From: Tubulanus polymorphus
Taxonomy: Eukaryota > Nemertea > Palaeonemertea > Tubulaniformes > Tubulanidae
DNA length: 64,000 nucleotides
Direction of reading: 5' to 3'
NCBI RefSeq assembly: GCF_964204645.1
Contig: NC_134030.1
Coordinates: 10,724,278 to 10,788,277 of the forward strand
Positions 11,934 to 25,025 of the stretch are shown here, piece by piece; the first letter of the stretch is position 1, and each line of letters starts with the position of its first letter. The notes beneath the pieces were generated by a model. It was not told the DNA's origin and did not search any database. It saw nothing but the letters and a program-made list of their open reading frames with translations. The position numbers and the translations under genes are program-made.

Positions 11934-14900
11934 CGCCATATCATTGTCTCATTACGCACAGAAAAATGGTCAAATTTTCGTTGCAATGGATCTTTATTCT
12001 TCCCGTTTTTCTTTTACACTCGGCGCTGTCAGTGCCATCTAATGAAATAGTTTTAATTACCGTACCTTACTGGAGGGCTAAACTTGCAACACAGTGAGGT
12101 GGGATGAACGAGGTCATCGGAATAGTTTTAGGCGTATTGTAATATTATTAAAGATCAAGTTACTCAACTTTTATGATGGCGGTAAATCGGAAAATATTGA
12201 TTTGTATAGGATTGTACTAGGAGATTACGTCGGCGGTGGCGGTATGCGAGGGGCGGTAAATCGGGGTTTTCCTGTACATTTTAGATACAAATGTTCAGTT
12301 TCCGATGAAATGTAGTCAGTAGGCGAGGTTGGCGGTGAATCGGGGGGCGTGAAATCGAGCTATGACTAATCATGTTCAAGAATACTGAAAAGGAGTATTC
12401 CTGAAAGTGACTATGAGAATATAATTGAAACATTGAGAAACATCGAATGAACAACTAGCTCAAGGGAACATTCTCAGACTTTATATTTTTATTATTGCGG
12501 AATTCTCTATTGATTAAGAACAACAGATATGTAATGGTGATAACAGTTGGGGCAGGATACTCCTGACCATCAGACTATCTATTTGAATGTTAGAAGAACC
12601 ATTTACTGATATTTAGTTCTTCTTACAGCGTTCGGCTTATGCTTCTACTGCCTGCTAAAGACTGCTATTACCGGCAGTTTGATACAATCTCATCATAACC
12701 TAAAAATCTACCATTTTCTGGCAAACTTATGCAATGAATTGCGATGCCCAAAGTTCAGATGAGAACTCATTTCATCTGGGAGAACACTGTGTGTATTAAT
12801 GATTGCATTCTCAAAGTGCGATTTTCTAGAAACAGATATTCCGTATAATTTAGGTTTGGGTTGTGAGCTCTGCTGAGGCAATGTTGCCACTACAAATAGA
12901 AGATGCGATGCGTCCAGAAATCGGCGATTCTACCGTATGTTCTTCGAATACTAGTGCTCATGATATTTCTCGTAAGCTTGTGACATCGGTACTACTATGT
13001 GAATTTCATCAGCGAAGGAATCAATTTTGCTTAGTTTTTGTAAAGATTGCAAATTTTCTAGTTGAGAATGGATTCGTAGGAATCAAGCATGTTTGGTCTA
13101 ATTGCAAAATCCTCCTAAAATGTAGGCCTACCAACCTTGATCGCCTGAATTGGAAATGCCGGTGAATAATACGGGCAATGAAATTCACGGGTAAAATTCG
13201 CCGAGTGTGTCACAAACTTAAGTCATGATTTTATCATCTTACTCATTTCGCTCACTTGTCATATTACGTAGGATTTAGCGCGGGTGAACCAGGATACGCG
13301 GCTGGACAACCGAGTGATCGATCTGCGAACGGCGACGAATCAAGCGATATTCCGCCTGGAATCGGGAGTGTGTAAACTATTCCGCGACGTTTTAACGAAT
13401 ATGGGCTTCGTGGAAATACATACGCCGAAAATGATTTCAGGTACCGGCATGGTTTTTAGCCCACTTGGGACTTTAGTCCCAGCGGGCTATTGCGTTCACT
13501 TTTCGTCCGTCCGTCCGTAGATGGAATCCAGTTATTTTGGGAAGTTTTGAAGACGCTTCAAGGTAACGTCTTGATATTTGGGTTACACATGTATCTACCC
13601 TAGACACATCTTCAGCCCAAAAACTGGCCCTATCAAAATCAAGATGGCCGACTGGCAGCCATTGTTGTTCGCCAAAATCAGCTATATGTTCGGATATATG
13701 TTAATCCCCCCAGGGCCCATCAACATAACAAAAATTGGGTCGGTCGGACTCAAGATAGCCGTCCTATGACCTTTTTATTTCCCAAAAATGTTAATTTTGG
13801 CCCGAATTCTGAGTCCTGTAGCTTCCTACTGGTTTGCCATTTCTCAATTTGTGATGGGTATTCTTTGGAAAGGGATGTTTTATACCTGAGACAGGTATTT
13901 TTCATCAGCCAATTATGACGCAATTGGCGGCCATCTTGGTGTCACCAGTACTCATTCGTAAGTGGGAAAAAGTTTTTCCACATTATATTGATACCTAAGC
14001 GTATTTTGATACCACAATCAATTAGAAAGTTGTAGCTCATAACGTGTTCTATGATTGTGGTGAGTTTCAAGGTAATTGGATTTCGTATATGGCCACCAGG
14101 GGGTGTTGAATAATACAATATCTTAGCATTTCTTTATTATATTCGCATGCATATTTTGTATCCACAATCAATTGCAAAGTTGTAGCTCATGACATCATCT
14201 ATGATTGTTGCGAGTTTTAAGGACATAAGTTTTTCTATATGGTCACCAGGGGGCTTTGAATAGTAGAATAACTTAGTATTTCCTTATTATATTGGTACCT
14301 AGGCATATTTTGTTACCATGATCGATTGCAAAGTTGTAGTTCATGACATGTTCTATGATTGTGGTGAGTTTCGAGGTCATTGGGTTTTGAATATGGTCAC
14401 CAGGGGGCGTTGAATAGTAGAATGACTTAGTATTTCCATATTAAATTGGTAACGAGGCATATTTTGTTATCACAATCAATTACAAAATCGTAGCTGCTGA
14501 CATGTTCTATGATTGTGGTGAGTTTCAAGGTCATTGGTTTTTGTAAATGGTCACCAGGGGGCGTTGAATGTTGAAATTGTTAGATTGTTGAGCATTTGAA
14601 ACCACTTCCCAAGTGGGCATGGTGTCGCTGGACCCCTAGTTTATGAAATGCTTTGTTCTCGGGATAAAATGTTAATTTCAAGGATCATGCACATTGATGA
14701 TCGCAAAGTTGAAAGTCTTCACACAAATCGTCAAAATATTTGCCTTCCACCTCATAGAATCTTATATCATATGAAAGCCTTGACTATTTTACTACAAAAT
14801 AACACAAACTTGTAATCCATGAAAAAACAGGAAACAAGCTTTACGGTATCGTGATAAACTTAGATTTTCCAATTAATTTTCTGACGAGTTATAGACACTA

Positions 14901-17900
14901 CATTCAAATTCATGAATTCATAAGAATCCTGTTTTTCGATTCAGATCAAATATGTTCATTGTTGTCAACTCTCTAGCTCAGATGTATTTCTTTCAATTTC
15001 AGCTGCGTCAGAAGGTGGCGCGAACGTGTTTGAGGTGACGTATTTCAAGGGAAAATGTTACCTTGCTCAGTCACCTCAGTTGTATAAACAGATGGCAATT
15101 GCTGCTGATTTCGACCGCGTATTCACCGTAGGTTCAGGTATGTACATCTTTCTGGTGTGTTTACTGCGCCCACCTTCATGACCGATGTTCATACCCTAGA
15201 TTCAGGAACCGGCTTGATGTGGAAAAAATGTCTGAAATTGTGAAAAATGGACGCTTGCTTCGAAATCTATGAATAAGTTTGAAAAAAATCATGAAAATGT
15301 CTCGAAACGTTCAAAATTGTCAAAATATTTTGATCCCCTTTATACGCCATATACATTTGACCTCAGAATTTTCACTGAAAGCTGTTTTAAAGTTTTAAGA
15401 AATTTTATTCTTATCCATCCACATTGTAATCAGTAATCGCTTACATATGTTATTGTTCGTTGACATGAAAGAAATGTGAAAATCTGAAAAATTATGAAAA
15501 TACGTATGTGAAAGAATTCAAGAAAAGTTTCCGTCAAAATATTTTCATTCCCATTTCATGCCAAATCTCGGAAATTATGCAAGCTGCGTTGAAATGCCAT
15601 AAATTTTATTTAATTCTGTCCAAGTTGTGATCGGTGACCACTAAATGCTATCGTACTTAGACATGATTATCGTTGTACCTGCAGTGTTTCGCGCAGAGGA
15701 TTCGAATACGCATCGGCATCTGACCGAATTTATAGGTTTAGATATGGAGATGGCGATCGAATACCATTATCACGAAGTGCTCGACGTTCTCAGCGATATG
15801 TTTATCGGAATATTCGAAGGTATCGAAAAAAGGTACGTGCTCGAATTGCAAAAATACCGTTAGATTTTTTAATACAATCGAGTTTGTTTGTAGATTCTGA
15901 TTTTAATGATTAATGCAATTTAGGCTTAGAAATGATATGTTGTTTCTCACGATGATTGGCAGGGTCATTTTGTAACCCGCAATAGAATTAGTTATCGGTT
16001 CATTTCTGGTAGCAATGAACTGATCACATTTTGGCCGGGTCTGTTTTTATGGTTAACTTGATCGTGATTTTAAAGAAAGTACTATACAGGGTAGATAGGC
16101 AAGTGGCCAGATCAAGTTTCAAGCTCGACAGAAAGGAGAAACAAGGTGTCAATATTTTTAGCCTTAGGGTCCAAGGCCTGACAACTATGAACCTTGTATA
16201 ATACCAACATTTACCTTGGAAAAAATGTGCTGAATCTTAACTCCACAAACATTCGTTTTTGGGTACAAATCCATGTTTTATTTTGTTCCACTCTTTTCCG
16301 TAAACGTAGAATTTTTCGAATTTATTTTCCAGTTTCCAGTATGAGCTCGAGCAAGTAAACAAACAATATCCGTTTGAGCCTTTCAAATTTTTGAAACCAA
16401 CGTAAGGAAATATTGCACATCCTGTGAGACCCATTGTCATATTGTCAGATTCAAGATAAAAAGGATGCTTTTATTTATTCATTTTTTTTTTTCGAGCAGT
16501 TTGCGTCTGGATTTCCCAGAAGCAGTTAAAATGTTACGAGACAACGGAGTTGAGATGGGAGACGAGGATGATTTATCAACACCTGCTGAAAAACTCCTCG
16601 GAAAACTAGTCAAAACGAAGGTACTGCCATTGAAACTACTCTTTCGTCCTGTTACACAGTAAAGGGTGAGGGAAAATTGGGGCTTTTTTCATTCATCCGA
16701 TCTACGGTAGACAAGATAATTCAGGACCAATGAAATGAATCAAGGTATTGATGGCATACTTGATTGAAATTTCATTTTCGTGTTACCTTGATATCAGTTT
16801 TCAGTCTTCCAATCCATAATTCAGAGAAATCACGCTTCAACAGGGACCAACAAGATTGATCTGAGTTGAGCAAAAGTCTGAGTTAGGGATTGGAAAATAT
16901 GTTTAGAAGTCAGAAAATGATTTTGTTTTTATCCCAGTTAGTCATTAGTCTTCAGTTGGCCAGTTTTACTGTAAAAGTAACTGGATACATTTCTCGGGTT
17001 AGCAGTGGGTTGGAATTCTGATGCTCAAAACTGTGCAACTGTCATTGTTCCTGTGTGAACAATCCCTGCTGTAAATATGAGTTTTGCTAAGTATTGGCCA
17101 TTATCTTTATTTCAGTATGATACAGACTTTTTCATTCTCGACAAGTTCCCACTGGCGGTGCGTCCATTCTATACAATGGTTGACCCTAATAACAAGGTAA
17201 GAAGTAATGGTGGATGCACGGAACTTCTCATGTACAGTTCACTTGCTAATACTGCACAAGTTGGTGAACACAGTGAATCCTAGTTTATTCGTCTTAATTC
17301 CGCTCTAAATTGGAATTCCTGATTACAAAAATCATGTAAATGTACGGATTAGAACATGGTGATGCTATATGCTACTATATCGAATTGTATCTGACTTTGG
17401 CCCAAAAATTAAGTTCATTATCAATTTGAGAATGATGTTCCTTAGTTCGTTTTCCAAAAGCCATTAGTATCAAGAGCGCGGAGGGTGATTGAGGGTGACC
17501 AACTATGAAAATGATGAAACAAGATTAGATCAATTACCAGGTAGCCGGTAGGTTGTTTTCCTGTTTACGTTCTCGTTTTTGTGGTCAAATTTCTAGATGT
17601 ATTCGAATTCTTACGATATCTTCATGAGAGGCGAAGAAATCATGTCCGGTGCTCAACGAATTCATGATCCTGACTTTCTAACCGAACGAGCTAGTTTTCA
17701 CGGAATAGGTAGGTTTCCCGCTTGAAAAGTCTAAAATAACAATTCGACCTGATAAGAAACACAATAGCAGCTATATGTCAACGTGTACTGTCTCTCCATC
17801 TCCTTAACATGTTCGTCACTAATCTCATACTTATACTTCTGCCATTATTGTTGCTGATCCTTCTGGTTCCCTGTTTGAAATTTTCAATTTGTAATAACAC

Positions 17901-19385
17901 TGTCCCTAACTGGCTGCTTGTATTGTGTACATTCAATTCTGGAGGATTTAGCTGGCTAGGTATGTAATCGCTGCATTGCCACTACGAGTAAACTCAGAAT
18001 ACGTGTAACTACGAGTAAACTCAGAATACGTGTAGTAGCAAGTGGGAAGAATCATTATTGGACCATCGGATTGGACTGCACCAGCTATTTGGGAAATTTT
18101 TGGGGTAGCAGATATGATCTGTGTGATCATCTGGGTTCAGTTAGGTTAACACGTTAGACGAACTTCGTTCTCTTCGCTAGTCGACTAGTGGTCAGAACTA
18201 AAATCCGAACGCACTATAGTTCGGTAGTAATATATTTCAGTGTGTCGGCCATGTTGGAAATAGGTCTGAACTACAGCGACCATGCTCGAACCCATTCGGT
18301 TTCATTTAGTTTGACTATAGTCAACTAACACCGACGACCAAAGTTGGCCTACCAGGCTGCTACCAGGATAATATGGTGCCATCTAACAGTGAATATGAAG
18401 GACCAGCTACAAATTTTTGGTTACTGCATGTTTTCATTGAAAACATGTTAGCCATTTTGAATCAAAAAGGATAACAATTTGTGCAACTATCTATTTGTTC
18501 CATTTGTGCAATGGTAGTACATGTACTCAAGAGGTTGATATGTGACTAGATATCATGGATGGTATCAGGACAATTGCCCCCCAGGACAGTTGCCCCCCCG
18601 CCAATTGCCCCCCAAATTAATTTTTTCTAATATTCAAGTAACACAGATATTTACTTCTAATTAATTATACAAAGCGAACTTATTTTAGCTAATTAGTGCA
18701 GCTGATTACTCATTACGGATTTAAAGTTTTTGATTGGCTAAAGTAACACTTAGCCAACGTTTACTAATGCACTAATAAGTGGACTTATTAAGTTTCCTTT
18801 AATTTGGTAAGTGAATTATTAGAATTCAAGTTCTGATATAAAGTTTTTGATCTGCACACAACATCAGTAATTCTATATCTTATAAATCTATATTCAATAA
18901 TATACAAATGAATTTCTAAGTAAAGTATTTAGGTGGTGTTAAACCCAATCAAAAAGAATTTTATTCAGGGGCAATTGTCCGGGGCGGGGGGGGCAGTTGC
19001 CCACGGGGCAATTGTCTTAGAATCGATATGGATATATGTAAACAAAGAAAAAATTAACTAATCCAGGGTCTATCTTCATTGCCGTCCTCATTCGATCTAG
19101 TAGTTGAATGAAATGATGTTATGTTCGCTATTTTAGAACTCGACAAGATAAAGGCTTACATTGATTCGTTCAAATATGGCTGTCCCCCTCACGCTGGAGG
19201 TGGAATTGGTAAGTAACCCACGCTCAAGGCGGTCAAATTATCGCGTAAATTTCATGTTGGACATAAAACTGAACTGATTATGTGTTATTGCAGGTATGGA
19301 AAGGGTGTTGATGTTGTATCTTGGACTGCACAATATACGAAAGACATCTCTATTCCCTCGAGATCCAAAACGCGTAACTCCGTAA
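7852..19385 (+). CDS. DARS1: Cytoplasmic aspartyl-tRNA synthetase, 15 coding exons, 539 aa
   Basis: Charges tRNA-Asp with aspartate in the cytosol (class IIb synthetase). Coding exons: 7852-7886, 8894-9014, 9308-9485, 10103-10205, 11153-11255, 12854-12934, 13272-13440, 15003-15137, 15685-15832, 16333-16401, 16500-16620, 17116-17196, 17597-17708, 19137-19208, 19294-19385. All borders are GT/AG, phases match throughout, and the sum is 540 codons with a TAA stop. Order of parts: a Lys-rich helical extension (about residues 15-45, [18 protein letters not shown]), which in eukaryotic AspRS helps bind tRNA; an OB-fold anticodon domain (about 70-200, with [15 protein letters not shown] and QMVKF); then the class II core. 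Motif 2 reads [16 protein letters not shown] (Arg311, Glu313) and motif 3 reads [15 protein letters not shown] (Arg513). The C-terminus is [11 protein letters not shown]. The first exon is the least certain: it was chosen because ATG at 7852 gives an in-phase junction [10 protein letters not shown], with a good GTAGGT donor. No catalytic residue is missing. Confidence 0.95.
8493..8533. repeat. Short hairpin in AspRS intron 1
   Basis: AGCAGCACTTTGA and TCAAAGTGCTGCT form a near-perfect stem around a short CAGTTT loop. Confidence 0.6.
9553..9685. mobile_element. MITE with GGGCCCAGTTTCAC ends
   Basis: Terminal inverted repeats are GGGCCCAGTTTCACGAAAAA on the left and its near complement TTTTTTGTGAAACTGGCCCC on the right, about 130 bp apart. 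No coding capacity. The ends match other elements in this window (22.5, 39.2, 44.0, 47.3 and 57.1 kb). It sits in AspRS intron 3. Confidence 0.75.
9774..9975. repeat. Dispersed repeat, copy 1 of 3
   Basis: The piece TTTCAAAATCAAACTCCCTG, a GGGTTTGTAAGGGA box and a TATCTTAAGT box recur in the same order at about 36395-36550. The second half, with ACAACA, TCTTTATC and TTAAG elements, recurs at 46130-46205. Confidence 0.55.
11744..11901. repeat. Long palindrome around a (TA)n core
   Basis: A left arm of about 47 bp (11744-11790, beginning ATCGTTGATCGATTCC) is repeated as its reverse complement at about 11855-11901 with one mismatch in the GCGTCG/GCGGCG part. A pure TA run of about 60 bp lies between the arms, and a second (TA)n follows to about 11926. 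It lies in AspRS intron 5. Confidence 0.85.
13459..14640. mobile_element. Pearl-like non-autonomous element with tandem core
   Basis: The left end begins GCCCACTTGGGA, itself part of a small palindrome ending AGCGGGC. The right end has TCCCAAGTGGGC at 14607-14618, followed by GGACCCCT. Between them are a 5' segment with GTCCGTCCGTCCGTAGATGG and four tandem units of about 150 bp (13980-14575). A second 5' end (52081-52175) and a second 3' end (about 49310-49425) occur in AGAP introns. There is no open frame. Terminal-repeat-plus-tandem-core architecture is that of the Pearl and Helitron-like non-autonomous elements described in bivalves; assignment to a superfamily is inference. It sits in AspRS intron 7. 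Confidence 0.7.
13980..14575 (+). repeat. Four tandem units of about 150 bp
   Basis: Each unit contains, in order, ACCACAATCAATTGCAAAG (variants), GTTGTAGCTCATGACATG, TCTATGATTGTGGTGAGTTT, ATATGGTCACCAGGGGG, GAATAGTAGAATGACTTAG and TATTTCCTTATTATATTGGT. Units start near 13990, 14150, 14305 and 14460 and differ by about 10-20 percent. Confidence 0.85.
18567..19018. mobile_element. MITE with GACAATTGCCCC ends
   Basis: The left end holds three spaced copies of CAATTGCCCC or CAGTTGCCCC over about 45 bp. The right end holds the same array inverted (GGGGCAATTGTCC, GGGGGCAGTTGCC, GGGGCAATTGTC). The 350 bp interior is AT-rich and non-coding. The element lies in AspRS intron 13; no target-site duplication is obvious. 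Confidence 0.8.
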
Positions 19386-19432
19386 TAGAATATACTATGA
19401 ACCTATTTTAGTAGAATTGTCATTTTGCTGGA

Positions 19433-19438
19433 AATAAA
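19433..19438 (+). terminator. AspRS poly(A) signal
   Basis: AATAAA lies 48 bases after the AspRS stop codon at 19383-19385, a normal position for the polyadenylation hexamer. Confidence 0.7.
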
Positions 19439-20769
19439 GTATTTGTTTCTCATGAAAAATAACACCGTTAAAGCAAGGTTCGTAGCCTCCAGGCTAGTCA
19501 GAATTTCGGTCCATGTCAGGCTATTTGGAAGGAAGATTCTAGGCCATTTTTGTGAAAGGATTACAAAATTTGACCATTTCAAACAAACGCTACACAGAAG
19601 AATGAGCAAAAATTGTCAATGCTGGATGCTGGAATGGACAGGTGGATAGCAGGCACAGAAATCAAATGAAAAAATACATTTCTTGTATGCAGTATGTGTT
19701 GTAACACCTACCCAAGTTTTTAGGGTGGGTCGTTTGGTATGGAAATTTTTTTCCCAAATTTAGATTTTATGTACATTGTTAGTTCGGTTTCGTCACTCAC
19801 CGTAGTCCCTGGTTAAATGAATTGTGAAAACCAATGATTACCCTTCTGTGCCCACAGTCCTTTTTTCGAAAGCAATAATCACTGTTCCATCAAGCTAACA
19901 CGGTAATGAACTCTCCTTCCTCGAAACTGTAGCAGAGAAGAGCAGTGGACTGAAAAGACTTGACCTGGCATCTCTAATAGCTGATAAAGATTGTTTCAAA
20001 GGTTATGCTTTGTTTTACAATTAATGTGTGTGATCTCACATTCCTGTATCCTTAATTTTCTAAAGATTTTATGCTCATACTGGGTCTAAGTGCACTAGCA
20101 GCAGAAATCCTTGATATGAATAACCTAAATCCGTTCATCCGTTCGAGTCACTGTGCGAGTCGTGTGGATTTCAACATAGCATAATGAATTCTCTCACAAT
20201 TCTTCACAACGTATCGCATCGCGATGCATCGTTGATTGTGAAAACACGCACTGCTCTAAACAAAACACAAACAACATTAATATTTTCAACAAAGATTTCC
20301 TGTATTTTAATGTGACTTCGTTCATGCATTACAAGGAATAAGCTCATTGATGCATGATGAACAGACAGTGAGAGAGAGAGAGAGACGGTGTATGCCACCA
20401 CATTAACAGTCAATTAATTAACTCAATCATTTCATTCGAGAAATTTATGCAGTCTGGAACCACACCATTTTCTAAGTCTGGACAATCGAGTTTTGAGAGA
20501 AAGAGGAGATAAAACCGTGGCGAATCGACCGTCGGATTCAGGGAGGGTGCATCCTCCGAAATAGGACACCCCGAAAAAAGCTAATTGGAAAACATCTTAT
20601 CACTTTTGAAAATTCAGTGGAACCTTGTTAAAGCCGAATGATCTAAGTCTGATATGACGGTTTATCGGTGGTTATTACGAACCTAGATTTTCCTCGCAAA
20701 TAGGACAATTTCAATAATTTCACACTGGATATAACGAACTATCGGTTATAACGAACAGATTTTCTAGTC

Positions 20770-20890
20770 CCCTGGGGATGGTTTGATAGACTGGTTTTGC
20801 CTTTAACCCAAAGGCTAACTCAATTCGTTATCAATTGAGTTAGCCCCCCGATTAAAGGCAATATCAGTCCACAAAACTGGGTCCTGAAGT
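20770..20890. mobile_element. Fold-back MITE, copy 1
   Basis: The piece ATAGACTGGTTTTGCCTTTA, a TAACTCAATT half and its inverted counterpart TTGAGTTAGCC, then TAAAGGCAATATCAGTCC and a GGGTCCTG end, form one hairpin. The same layout occurs at 24872 and 26949. Confidence 0.7.
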
Positions 20891-22094
20891 TAGTCGTAAC
20901 GAGGCTCCACTGTACAGAGAAAAAGCTCATGAATTTAAACTTTCTAGGGATCAGTTGAATAGTATTCATTTTTCACGTCAAATAGGGCAACTTGATGTAT
21001 TTCTAGGAGAGGTGTGCAGCCTCCCCTTGGATCCGCCCCAGTATAATTTCTCAGTTCTTAGATAACCCATGTGAAGACTGGACGATCAAAATGGGAAGAA
21101 TACATGGGTCCAGACTGCATATTGAAACCTGCATATAATTGCTGCAACTGGTATATCATTATCTGAGTAACCCGTTAATTAAATCATAGAATGAAAAAGA
21201 AATTATCTTAAGTTTTTCATTCTACGTGGTTTCAATGGAATGCTTGTTTTAACGTTAACGGTTTGACAAACAATGATTTACAGTCGAGCGCGAAAGATGA
21301 CAGATTGCACGTAAGAAGCACATGCATACAATATATATCTCTAGCAACCATTTTTATACCTGTATTATTAAAACGCATTTGACTAGTTTCTGTATGGACA
21401 GAGATGAAGCGAGAATGAATCGACGCGCACGACCTGGAGTCAGTCGCGCGATTTAAACCAGGTTAAATCTCCATGAACACGCAACGAGTAAACGTCTTCA
21501 TTTTGATAATTCAAACTGGTTTAACAAAACGAAATGCTCGTTACGTTTTTCCTTTTCGTAAGCTTCGAGGGAACGGTAAATATCAGCGAATAGAAAGAGT
21601 AAGATGTATATACCGGTATTCGGAATATATGTGAAATTATTGTTGCCAAACTGGTGCATTTTAGTATGTAATGCTTCTTTTTTTCTCAAGATCTGAGTTA
21701 CTCGTGACTTTAAGCTAACCGCAAATTGAATGTTCAGTTATCCAGTGGCAATTTATTCGCACTCGGTACATTTTAAACTACATGTATTTGTCATTTCGAA
21801 ATCGTACGTTTTATATTTCATGTATTCGTGCATTCACGTCAATACAGTACATACATATATATCAAAATGAAAATAAATCTACTGCAATTAACTCGTTGTT
21901 TATGGATATTTAAATATTCTAACTCTTTCCGCTTAAGTATATAAGCCAATTCAAATTACCATATACATGTAATGCCAATCTCTCTTAGTTGAATCTTTTT
22001 TACAGCTATCATAGAATCAAAAGCCTTGATCTCGGGACTCGTCAACAGCGCGACTGACTCCTGATGTTTTGGGGTGATCTATCATTACAGGGCC

Positions 22095-22320
22095 CGATCT
22101 AAGGAATAAAGGCCATTTGGCCGGGGGCAAGAATATCTGAAATTTCACTTCAAAAGTCTACTTGCCCCACACAGTCCAACACACTCATCCGTTGTATCAA
22201 TTGGAAAAAAGCTTTTGAGACATAAAAATGCACCAGCCCGGCGGACAAGTGATAATGATAACCTACTTGCCCTGATGATACTTGTACCTGGCAAGTGCTT
22301 AGATCAGAACCCGCACTAAC
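22095..22320 (-). repeat. Dispersed repeat, inverted relative to the copy at 55.85 kb
   Basis: The reverse complement of this stretch matches about 55845-56050 over its whole length: GATCTAA, GACAAGTAT, GTAGGTTATCATTATCAC, GTCC-GGGCT, AAAGCTTTTT, GATGAGTGTG and GGGCAAGT boxes occur in the same order. Function unknown; most likely a transposon remnant. Confidence 0.65.
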
Positions 22321-24871
22321 ACAAATCATGATCAGTTATTAAGGAGAATTACCATGAAACATTGCAATTTTAACATCATTTGACACACACCTTATCATAT
22401 CAGATCAGAACCGAGTAAAGTTGACAGAATCTGTTGATGTTTCATGCAAACAATGACCCGATTCATTGTTATATCTACAGTATAATTGTTAACTAAAGAC
22501 CCAGTTCCATAGTCTTCTGATTTAGTTAGACTTCATCCAAGACCTCGTTGCAAACTCGACAGTTATGTTTGACTCTGGAGAGTTAGTGGTATTTCATTTC
22601 AAATACATTACTAACTCAAATGCAGGCAAGTTAAACTTTCGCCCAGAATTGTGGAGAACCTAAACTTGGCATTTTCTATGAATGTTCACTTTGCCCCAGT
22701 CATAATTGTTGGTCTTTAAGATTAAGTAGAACACTGGTCCACAGTGGCGTTGGAAGTGCAGCGACTGCAGCGGCAAAAGCCACAGCGATTATCTACTGAA
22801 TGAAGTTTTTTTTCTTTGAATACCATGTTTTTGACGAAATTAAAGTAAATTCGACGCAGCAGTCAATAATCGGCGATCAAAAATTGCTTCCAACGCACTC
22901 GGTCCTCCACAGTTCATATTGCGAGGATTATTCATTACGGTAGTTCATTTCTAATGATTAAACATTTAAACTTAAGAACAATCTAGGCCCTGGGTAAAAG
23001 GAATAGCACTGCAAGTACTAACCCCTTCAGACGTTCACCGTTTGATGGGTATAGTCTGGAAAATCTGATTTTCGATGTACGTCAGTGGTTTAAGCAAAAA
23101 AATTGCATTTCAGTTTGAAATCAAAACCCCTGGGACAAGATAGGAAACCCAGTGAAGTCTCAACGATCAGTTTTTGCATGGACTCTAAAATGAGTCCATG
23201 GCATTTTCTTAAGGATGGCGATATAGCGCGTCAATGAGAGTGGATACAGATATATAACACTAACATCTACCGATAAATAATTCTCAATTCACCCGATGTA
23301 ATCGAGTTTTCATTCGGAAGAAACGCAGCTCTACTACAATGGAAGGAGTCATATTTTCAACGACGACCGTAGAACTGGTTCCTTTCGTTAATTAATAATT
23401 CAATAAATATCAATGAAATCTATCATTTAACAACAATATATTTATACCACAGTCGAAGTGTCATCTTATTTACAATTAACATAGATTAATTACCATTATT
23501 TTGATTGATAGTACTCACGCATTTTGTACAACGGATAAATTTCAATTCGTTTTAAAATCTTATGGCAAAGTCTTTTAGATATTTTTGCAGCTTTGCGCCA
23601 TCTTGGTTGGCAAACAAATAAGTGATTTACATGACAAAACTTCCACGTTTGTAAATCCCTTTGTTTATCTTTTTTGTTGTATGGCAAACAAACTACGATG
23701 TCAATCAAGTACGAAACCTCCCTAACCGAGATTGAATCCCGTGAAATTTTCTGGAAAATATCTGAAATTTCGGGTTTTTCCATTCCTTAGATGAGCAGTG
23801 ATACATGAGCCCGGTTAAATTTAAATGCCTGGATCCAGTCCCAGAGTGCCGGATAAAATTCAATTCCAGGGGTAGAGCATCGAAAATGAACTTCTGTAAT
23901 TTAACTCGATATCTGAATGACTATGAATTGTAGAACTGGGTCCAGTTACATACTTGGAAAATCGTACCCGGGCAATGTGCAACTTGGTTCAGGGCTGAAT
24001 TTTGTCGACTCGCAGTACTTTTTCTCATAGCTACGCCAACTTGTGGGCAACGGATGACAGATCCCTAGTAGTTGCTTATGGCAGAGATGATGATTTAAAA
24101 CAATTCAGAAATTCAGCGGTTCCAAAAAGCTCTATAGTTGAAAGCTCTCATACAATCAAACGCCGTAAAGTCATCCCATTACTGAAGTCGGCTTCGCTTC
24201 TGAGACCAAATTTACATTTGCGATTCAAGTTACGAATAATAAGTAATCATTTGGCCAAGTCCGCCACATAGGATGATCCCAACTTCTAATACTTAAGTGA
24301 GTTTTACTGTATGTAGTAGATTACGGGGCCATACATTAGGTATGTACATGTACACGAATTCTGATATCCAATTTAAGCGCTATGTCAATATAGAGCCTAT
24401 AGGGGCCAATATTGGTACCGGTATTCACCCCATACCTCCCCAATAGATGGATACCTTTGTGCCTCTCCTCCTCAATAGATGGGTGTGAACTAACTTTATG
24501 AATGGCCTACTGCCTACGAAAAAATCTATATTTTTCTATTGGACAAAATCTTAAATAACACTGGATGGAAGACTGCTACCCTAATGCTGTAAATATCAAA
24601 TGAAATGTGCATACACCGAATAAAGTGATACAGTCAAACTGCTCGGTCTCAGTCATCATAACTGTAACCATCATTATTTTGACTTATCCAAATGATGACT
24701 AGCACTTAGTCGTTTGAATCGGAAATGAAAAAATTTTTCTCAAAAATAGCAACGACTGCAGAGATGTGAAGGCCTATCTGATTACGACTAAGCCAGTTTA
24801 GACTGTAGAAACCTGGAGGGCCAGTTTAAAATAGACTACCGGTAGACTTCAACTATGAATGAGATAAACTG

Positions 24872-25025
24872 CAGGGCTCGGTTTTATAGACTAGTATTAT
24901 CTTTAACCCGGGGGCTAACTCAATTCATTATCAATAGAGTTAACCCCTGGGTTAAAGGTAATACCGGTCTATAAAAACAAGCCCTGGGGGTCTAGTTGAA
25001 ACCGGTCTATAAAACCGGGCCCGGA
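24872..25025. mobile_element. Fold-back MITE, copy 2
   Basis: CAGGGCTCGGTTTTATAGAC at the left is mirrored by GTCTATAAAACCGGGCCCGG at the right. Inside, CTTTAACCCGGGGGCTAAC pairs with GTTAACCCCTGGGTTAAAG. This is the best-preserved copy of the family. Confidence 0.8.

Noticed and set aside
12094-12315. 73-codon frame in AspRS intron 5
   Set aside because: It consists of repeated GGCGGT and AAATCGG pieces of a dispersed repeat, and is not in phase with the flanking AspRS exons.
15685-15700. Ser in place of the human Pro before VFRAED in AspRS motif 2 region
   Set aside because: The position is variable among animal AspRS as I recall them (Pro or Ala), and the catalytic Arg and Glu are intact, so it is not treated as a defect.
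23496-23783. 95-codon minus-strand frame
   Set aside because: Ordinary low-complexity composition, no domain, no splice partners and no neighbouring exons.
24002-24271. 89-codon plus-strand frame
   Set aside because: No domain recognised and no supporting exon structure; begins at a non-ATG start.
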